A stretch of 9,599 nucleotides of DNA, taken from positions 1 through 9,599 of the forward strand of contig JAKACL010000098.1 of the NCBI GenBank assembly GCA_021821425.1, written 5' to 3'. The stretch comes from Pseudomonadota bacterium. GTDB lineage: Bacteria; Pseudomonadota; Gammaproteobacteria; Burkholderiales; Thiobacillaceae. The notes under the pieces are model-generated. The model saw nothing but the letters and a program-made list of their open reading frames with translations. It did not search any database and had not been told where the DNA came from. Each line of letters begins with the position of its first letter. Position 1 is the stretch's first letter. The position numbers were made by a program, and so were the translations under genes. This document shows positions 5,750 through 9,599 of the stretch, in pieces.

Positions 5750-7186
5750 ATGAAAAAGCTATTTGCTTCATTGGGGCTGCTGCTTGCCCTGCTGTCTCCC
5801 GGTTTGACGGTGGCGCAGGACGTGACCGCGCCGGTGGAAGAAGCGGCCGCGGTCGAAACGGTGGATGCCGTTGCGGTGGAAGCACCGGTCGCGGCTGACG
5901 AAGCCGCGCCGGCGGAAGCCGCAGCCGCGGAAGAAACCGCCGCACCCGTTCCGGACAAGGGCGATACCGCCTGGATGTTGGTCTCCACCCTGCTGGTCAT
6001 ACTGATGATCATTCCGGGCGTGGCGCTGTTCTACGGCGGCCTGGTGCGCGCCAAGAACATGCTGTCGGTGCTGACCCAGGTCATGGCCATCTTCTGCCTG
6101 ATCTCGATCCTGTGGGCGGTGTACGGCTACTCGCTGGCGTTCGGCGACGGCGGCGGCCTCAACTGGGCGATCGGCGACCTGTCGAAGATGTTCCTCGCCG
6201 GCATCACGGGCGATAGCACGGCGGCGACCTTCACCGACGGCGTGGTGATTCCCGAACTGGCGTTCGTCGCTTTCCAGCTGACCTTTGCCGCCATCACCGT
6301 GGCGCTGATCGTCGGCGGCCTGGCCGAGCGGGTGAAGTTCTCCGCCCTGCTGGTGTTCGGCGCGCTGTGGTTCACTTTCTCCTACCTGCCGATCGCGCAC
6401 ATGGTGTGGGCAACCGGCGGCTATCTGTTCGAAGCGGGCGACCTCGACTTCGCGGGCGGCACGGTGGTGCACATCAACGCCGGTATCGCCGCACTGGTTG
6501 GTGCCATCGTGCTGGGCAAGCGCATCGGCTACGGCCGCGACGCGATGCCGCCGCACAGCCTGCCGATGACCATGATCGGCGCCTCGCTGCTGTGGGTGGG
6601 CTGGTTCGGCTTCAACGCCGGCTCCAACCTTGAAGCCACCGGCGGCGCTGCGCTGGCCTTCATCAACACCATCCTCGCGACGGCGGCTGCAGGCCTGTCC
6701 TGGATGTTCGCCGAATGGATGCTGCGCGGCAAGCCCTCCATGCTGGGTCTCGCATCCGGCGTGGTAGCGGGTCTGGTGGCGATCACGCCCGCAGCCGGCC
6801 TGGTCGGCACCATGGGCGGGATCGTGCTGGGCGCGGTTGCCGGCGTGGTCTGCCTGTGGGGCGTCACCGGCCTGAAGAAGATGCTCGGCTACGACGACAG
6901 TCTCGACGTCTTCGGCATCCACGGCATCGGCGGCATCATCGGCGCGATCGGTACCGGCATCTTTGTGTCGCCGGCGCTCGGTGGCGTCGGTGTCGACGAC
7001 TATGCGATGGTCGGCCAGGTCGTCATCCAGGCCAAGGGCGTGCTGATCACCATCGCCTGGTCGGGCATCGTCAGCCTGGTACTGTTCAAGCTGATCGACA
7101 TGACCATGGGGCTGCGCGTCACCGAAGAACAGGAACGCGAAGGTCTCGATACCGCCAGCCATGGCGAGCGAGCCTACAACCTCTAA
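5750..7186 (+). CDS. amtB: Ammonium transporter AmtB with extended acidic N-terminal linker
   Basis: A 478-aa trimeric inner-membrane ammonium channel. A signal peptide (1-23, ending TVAQ) is followed by an unusually long Ala/Glu/Val-rich segment (about 24-68) before the first membrane helix at GDTAWMLVSTLLVILMIIPG. Eleven helices fit the Amt fold. Key pore residues are visible: the twin histidines His241 (GGTVVHINAG) and His391 (FGIHGIGG), the Phe gate near Phe179 (FQLTFAAIT) and Phe288 (WVGWFGFNAGSN), and Trp220 and Asp233 at the outer binding site. The C-terminal tail (VTEEQEREGLDTASHGERAYNL) is the conserved cytoplasmic part that meets GlnK. I prefer the ATG at 5750, because AAGGAG lies 7 bases before it but only 1 base before the ATG at 5744. 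It closes the torF-glnK-amtB operon and is followed by a strong terminator. Confidence 0.97.
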   Translation: MKKLFASLGLLLALLSPGLTVAQDVTAPVEEAAAVETVDAVAVEAPVAADEAAPAEAAAAEETAAPVPDKGDTAWMLVSTLLVILMIIPGVALFYGGLVRAKNMLSVLTQVMAIFCLISILWAVYGYSLAFGDGGGLNWAIGDLSKMFLAGITGDSTAATFTDGVVIPELAFVAFQLTFAAITVALIVGGLAERVKFSALLVFGALWFTFSYLPIAHMVWATGGYLFEAGDLDFAGGTVVHINAGIAALVGAIVLGKRIGYGRDAMPPHSLPMTMIGASLLWVGWFGFNAGSNLEATGGAALAFINTILATAAAGLSWMFAEWMLRGKPSMLGLASGVVAGLVAITPAAGLVGTMGGIVLGAVAGVVCLWGVTGLKKMLGYDDSLDVFGIHGIGGIIGAIGTGIFVSPALGGVGVDDYAMVGQVVIQAKGVLITIAWSGIVSLVLFKLIDMTMGLRVTEEQEREGLDTASHGERAYNL

Positions 7187-7210
7187 ACCTTCTTTATCTC
7201 CGAGGAAGCT

Positions 7211-7237
7211 GGGGCGCTCTGCAGAGCGCCCCTTTTT
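7211..7237 (+). terminator. Intrinsic terminator of the torF-glnK-amtB operon
   Basis: GGGGCGCTC-TGCA-GAGCGCCCC is a perfect 22-bp palindrome directly followed by TTTTT, 24 bp after the amtB stop. It gives a 9-bp GC-rich stem with a 4-base loop and a U-run, a textbook Rho-independent terminator. Confidence 0.93.
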
Positions 7238-7258
7238 ATTCGGCATTCGTCGCCAGCG

Positions 7259-7432
7259 ATTAGGGCGTGTTAACGCTAATTTCACGTCCGCGACGAGGCC
7301 GATTCGGGATGCAGGCCGCGAAGCGAGGCGCGCCGCAGTGTCGCTCACTGCAAGCGGCTTGCGACAAAGGAGTGCGCCCGAATCGACCCGTCCCTTCGGG
7401 TTGCCGCGAAATTAGTGTTAACACGCCCTAAT
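7259..7432. mobile_element. MITE-like inverted-repeat element (174 bp)
   Basis: The ends are inverted copies: ATTAGGGCGTGTTAAC at the left and GTTAACACGCCCTAAT at the right, differing only where the left arm changes from TTAAC to GCTAATTTC; over the outer 25 bases one position mismatches (G versus A). Inside are further nested inverted repeats, GATTCGGG (7301-7308) with CCCGAATC (7377-7384), a GCAGTG/CACTGC stem near 7335-7350 and a CCCG/CGGG hairpin near 7387-7400, so the whole can fold on itself. No reading frame in it looks like a protein. A TA dinucleotide at each edge could be a target duplication. A non-autonomous element mobilised by an IS elsewhere in the genome is the likely origin. 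Confidence 0.65.
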
Positions 7433-7450
7433 ACGTCCAAGGGCCTTCAG

Positions 7451-7465
7451 GGGCCGCTTTGGTGC
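7451..7465 (+). promoter_or_regulatory. NtrC-like enhancer site 1, ABC-transporter operon
   Basis: GGGCC-GCTTT-GGTGC matches the recalled GCACC-N5-GGTGC dyad at 8 of 10, with a perfect right half. Centre 7458, about 151 bp upstream of the start inferred from the sigma-54 element, and 31 bp from its partner site, the same spacing as upstream of torF. Confidence 0.45.
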
Positions 7466-7481
7466 AGCACGAATGTATTTC

Positions 7482-7496
7482 GCACCAATACGGAAC
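7482..7496 (+). promoter_or_regulatory. NtrC-like enhancer site 2, ABC-transporter operon
   Basis: GCACC-AATAC-GGAAC matches the dyad at 8 of 10, with a perfect left half. Centre 7489, about 120 bp upstream of the inferred start. The outer halves of the two sites form the exact inverted pair TTGGTGC (7459-7465) / GCACCAA (7482-7488). Confidence 0.45.
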
Positions 7497-7582
7497 ACGG
7501 GTAACGAAGCCCGCGTGCGTGTGCAGGGATGTCAATCAATAATCCAAAACAAATTCATGGGCTTGTGTGTTCTGTGTGGGCC

Positions 7583-7598
7583 TGGCATAGCCATTGCT
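7583..7598 (+). promoter_or_regulatory. Sigma-54 (-24/-12) promoter of the ABC-transporter operon
   Basis: TGGCAT-AGCCA-TTGCT followed by TTT fits the sigma-54 consensus TGGCAY-N5-TTGCW at every defined position, with GG and GC 12 bases apart. It lies about 50 bp before the riboswitch aptamer, so the RNA would begin near 7609 and include the whole aptamer. No competing sigma-70 promoter was evident. Confidence 0.8.
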
Positions 7599-7649
7599 TT
7601 TACTTACGCAACGGGAAAGCGGCGCACGCCGTCGCATGAACCGCAAATG

Positions 7650-7771
7650 CGCAGCTAGGGTTCCGGTCTCCCCTTGAGATGTCTGGTCCGAGAGCAGCCG
7701 GCTCCGTCCATGCGGGGCTCCACGGAGGGATAAAAGCCCGGGAGAGTGCGATCGCGCGACGCTTTCCCGGG
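7650..7771 (+). promoter_or_regulatory. Guanidine-I (ykkC-class) riboswitch with competing hairpin
   Basis: The conserved ykkC elements appear in order: CTAGGGTTCCG (7655-7665), CTGGTCCGAGAG (7683-7694), and ACGGAGGGATAAAAGCCCGGGAGA (7722-7745; key parts ACGG, GGGATAAAAGCCC, GGGAGA). Supporting stems are TCTC/GAGA within the first hairpin, CTCCGT/ACGGAG around the second, GGG/CCC around ATAAAAG, and a short closing CGCA/TGCG pair. TTCCG and GGTCCGAGAG point to the guanidine-binding subtype rather than the ppGpp or PRPP subtypes; this is from memory of the consensus. A second hairpin (7737-7746 with 7762-7771, CCCGGGAGAG/CTTTCCCGGG, one G-U pair) uses the same CCCGGGAGA bases, so aptamer and hairpin are mutually exclusive. 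That fits a ligand-relieved terminator, although the T-run after it is poor (AAGTCATTTT). The start codon of the transporter gene follows 33 bp later. Confidence 0.9.
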
Positions 7772-7804
7772 AAGTCATTTTGACCATCCACACAGGAGCC
7801 CTCT

Positions 7805-8791
7805 ATGAACATCGCGCGCCTTACCCGCATTCTCGTTGCCAGCCTCGGTTTTGCCCTGCTGGCCCAACCCATGACGGCACAGGCCGAAGTCAAGATCGGC
7901 GTGTCCGACTGGCCGGGCTGGGTGGCCTGGTACGTCGCCGAGCAGAAGGGCTTCTTCAAGAAGCATGGCGCCGACGTCAAGCTGGTGTGGTTCGCCAACT
8001 ACACCGATTCGATCAGCGCGCTGTCGGCCGGCCAGCTCGACGGCAACTCGCAGACCTGGAGCGACACCATGGCGCCGCTGGCCAAGGGCATCGCGCTGAA
8101 GACCATTCTGGTCAACGACAACTCGGCCGGCAACGACGCGCTGATGGTCGGCCCCAAGATCAAGTCGTTCAAGGACCTGAAGGGCAAGAAGATCGCACTG
8201 GAAGAATTCAGCGTGTCGCACTTCATTCTCACCATGGCGCTCAGCAAGAACGGCATGACGCTGAAGGATGTGAACGTGGTGAGCCTGTCCGCCGGCGATG
8301 CCGCCGCCGCCTTCATGGCCGGCCGCGTCGATGCCGCGGTGGTATGGAACCCATGGATCAACACCATCCAGACCAGCGGCAAGGGCAAGCCGCTCTTCAC
8401 CTCGAAGGACCTGCCTGGCCTGGTGCCCGACCTGCTGGTGGTGCAGGAGAAGTCGCTGAAAGCCAAGCGCAAGGACTTCGTCGGCATGGTCCGTGCCTGG
8501 TACGAGGTCGAAGCTTTCCTGCGCAGCAACCCCGATGAAGCGGCGAAGATCATGGCCAAGGTGGTTGGCATGGATGCCAAGGACTACAAGGTCTTCCTGC
8601 CGGGCACGAAGTTCTTCGACCAGAAAGCCAACCTGCAGGCCTTCGGCCCGGCCACCGATCCGACCTCGCTCCTGGGCGCGGCACCGACCATTTCCAAGTT
8701 CCTTCTCGACAACAAGCTGATGGAAGGCAAGGTCGACTTCGCCAAGGGCCTCGACGCCTCGCTGGTGAAGGAAGTGGCCGGCGTCAAGTAA
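7805..8791 (+). CDS. NitT/TauT-type ABC transporter periplasmic binding protein, probable guanidine/guanidino-compound uptake
   Basis: A 328-aa periplasmic solute-binding protein that would deliver ligand to the permease encoded next. Residues 1-27 are a signal peptide (positively charged start, hydrophobic core, AQA before the cut). The mature part shows the NMT1/SsuA/TauA-like fold: VKIGVSDWPGWVAWYVAEQKGFFKKHGADVKLVWF, then the first-lobe pocket segment (SISALSAGQLDG), the hinge region DLKGKKIALEEFSVSHF, the second-lobe AAAAFMAGRVDAAVVWNPW, and a C-terminal helix set. AGGAG lies 7 bases before the ATG. The family carries nitrate, sulfonates, taurine, bicarbonate and others, so sequence alone does not fix the ligand. 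The guanidine-I riboswitch and the nitrogen-type promoter in front make guanidine or a related nitrogen compound the best inference; sulfonate is the main alternative. The permease begins 10 bp after its stop. Confidence 0.93.
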   Translation: MNIARLTRILVASLGFALLAQPMTAQAEVKIGVSDWPGWVAWYVAEQKGFFKKHGADVKLVWFANYTDSISALSAGQLDGNSQTWSDTMAPLAKGIALKTILVNDNSAGNDALMVGPKIKSFKDLKGKKIALEEFSVSHFILTMALSKNGMTLKDVNVVSLSAGDAAAAFMAGRVDAAVVWNPWINTIQTSGKGKPLFTSKDLPGLVPDLLVVQEKSLKAKRKDFVGMVRAWYEVEAFLRSNPDEAAKIMAKVVGMDAKDYKVFLPGTKFFDQKANLQAFGPATDPTSLLGAAPTISKFLLDNKLMEGKVDFAKGLDASLVKEVAGVK

Positions 8792-8801
8792 GCAGGCCGA
8801 C

Positions 8802-9599
8802 ATGACCATGCCCTCCCGACACGGCATTCGACCGCGACGTCCCGGCATGTGGGCGATCCGTGGTCCGTTGTCCCGCAGGCAGTACTGGCTGTTCGCCGCG
8901 TTCGGCCTGCTGGCGCCGCTGGGCCTGTGGTGGATCGTGTCGAGCGGGGCGGCGGTGGACAAGGTATTCCTGCCCGGCCCGGTCGACGTGTTCAAGCGTT
9001 TGGTCGCCTGGTACACGGAAGACGAGCTGCTGTCCGACATGGGGATCAGCATCTACCGCGTCACCGTTGGATTCCTGATGTCGGCGGTGATCGCATTGCC
9101 GCTGGCGCTGATGATCGGCACCTTCCGCCCGGTGCAGGCGGTGCTGGAACCGCTCACCGATTTCATCCGCTACATGCCGGCGGTGGCCTTCATTCCGCTG
9201 GTGATGCTGTGGGTGGGGATCGAGGAATCGTCGAAGATTTCCATCATCTTCATCGGCACCTTTTTCCAGATGGTGCTGATGATGGCCGAGGACGTGCGCC
9301 GCGTGCCGCTGGCGCAGATCGAGGCGGCGCAGACGATGGGCGCGCGGAAGGGCGAAACGATCAACCTGGTGATCTTTCAGGCCGCCAAGCCGGCGCTGCT
9401 CGACACCCTGCGGGTCACCATGGGCTGGGCCTGGACCTATCTGGTGGTGGCCGAACTGGTCGCCGCAAACTCCGGCCTCGGCTATTCGATCCTCAAGGCG
9501 CAGCGCTTTCTGCAAACCGACAAGATCTTCGTCGGCATTATCCTGATCGGGCTGATCGGCCTGGTCATGGACCAGCTGTTCCGTCTCGCGCATCGCAAG
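8802..9599 (+). CDS. NitT/TauT-type ABC transporter permease (cut by window end)
   Basis: Inner-membrane permease of the same importer, open to the window edge with 266 residues visible. After a basic N-terminus (MTMPSRHGIRPRRPG) comes helix one (YWLFAAFGLLAPLGLWWIV), the VFLPGPVDVFKRL segment typical of SsuC/TauC-like permeases, then helices near 92-105, 125-140 and 148-162. The EAA loop that contacts the ATPase reads IEAAQTMGARKGETINLVIFQAAKPALLDTLR (about 173-205), and further helices run to the end. The usual family length is about 255-280, so only a short tail is missing. The start at 8802 lies 10 bp after the binding-protein stop with AGG 5 bases upstream; an ATG two codons later is possible. 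An ATPase gene is expected next, outside the window. Confidence 0.93.
   Translation, partial: MTMPSRHGIRPRRPGMWAIRGPLSRRQYWLFAAFGLLAPLGLWWIVSSGAAVDKVFLPGPVDVFKRLVAWYTEDELLSDMGISIYRVTVGFLMSAVIALPLALMIGTFRPVQAVLEPLTDFIRYMPAVAFIPLVMLWVGIEESSKISIIFIGTFFQMVLMMAEDVRRVPLAQIEAAQTMGARKGETINLVIFQAAKPALLDTLRVTMGWAWTYLVVAELVAANSGLGYSILKAQRFLQTDKIFVGIILIGLIGLVMDQLFRLAHRK

Noticed and set aside
5768..7348. 526-residue open frame on the minus strand opposite amtB
   Set aside because: His/Asp/Gln-rich low-complexity translation, antisense to amtB and running through its terminator.
7473..7658. 61-residue frame in the region before the riboswitch
   Set aside because: It covers the NtrC-like site, the sigma-54 element and the aptamer start, and its translation is not protein-like.
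7655..7745. Reading the aptamer as the ppGpp or PRPP subtype of ykkC RNAs
   Set aside because: The TTCCG and GGTCCGAGAG blocks and an importer as target favour guanidine-I; no amino-acid or purine biosynthesis gene follows. A covariance search would settle it.
7775..9052. 425-residue minus-strand frame opposite the binding-protein and permease genes (likewise 8784-9593)
   Set aside because: No family features, no ribosome-binding site, and antisense to two clear transporter genes.

Overview
This GC-rich, densely packed proteobacterial window most resembles a betaproteobacterium (Thiobacillus or a related Nitrosomonadales/Rhodocyclales lineage). That placement rests on gene content (TorF-type porin next to glnK-amtB, ubiK-comM pair, sigma-54 promoters) and is an inference. 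No phage, CRISPR array, rRNA or tRNA was seen.

Left part (1-4315, all minus strand). The window opens inside a CPA1-type Na+/H+ or K+/H+ antiporter whose 5' end is at 471. Three very small membrane proteins follow (DUF3096 type, an unassigned two-helix protein, and an lmo0937/DUF5670 type). Next is a VIT1/CCC1-type iron/manganese exporter with a ferritin-like N-terminal region, then comM and ubiK. ubiK and comM are 4 bp apart. A GC-rich palindromic repeat lies between comM and the VIT gene and overlaps the ribosome-binding site of the latter.

Middle (4389-7237, plus strand). This is a nitrogen-scavenging operon: a TorF/TIGR02001 outer-membrane protein, the PII protein GlnK and the ammonium channel AmtB, ended by a perfect palindromic terminator. 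Upstream are a sigma-54 -24/-12 element and two NtrC-like sites 31 bp apart, the classical nitrogen-enhancer layout.

Right part (7259-9599, plus strand). A 174-bp inverted-repeat element resembling a MITE follows the amtB terminator. Then come a second pair of NtrC-like sites with the same 31-bp spacing, a near-perfect sigma-54 promoter, and a ykkC-class (guanidine-I) riboswitch with a competing hairpin. These precede a NitT/TauT-type ABC transporter: a periplasmic binding protein and a permease cut by the window end. I infer a guanidine (or related guanidino/urea compound) import operon, used as a nitrogen source and gated by both nitrogen starvation and the ligand. The central theme is therefore nitrogen acquisition: ammonium uptake and probable guanidine uptake, placed side by side under the same type of sigma-54 control.
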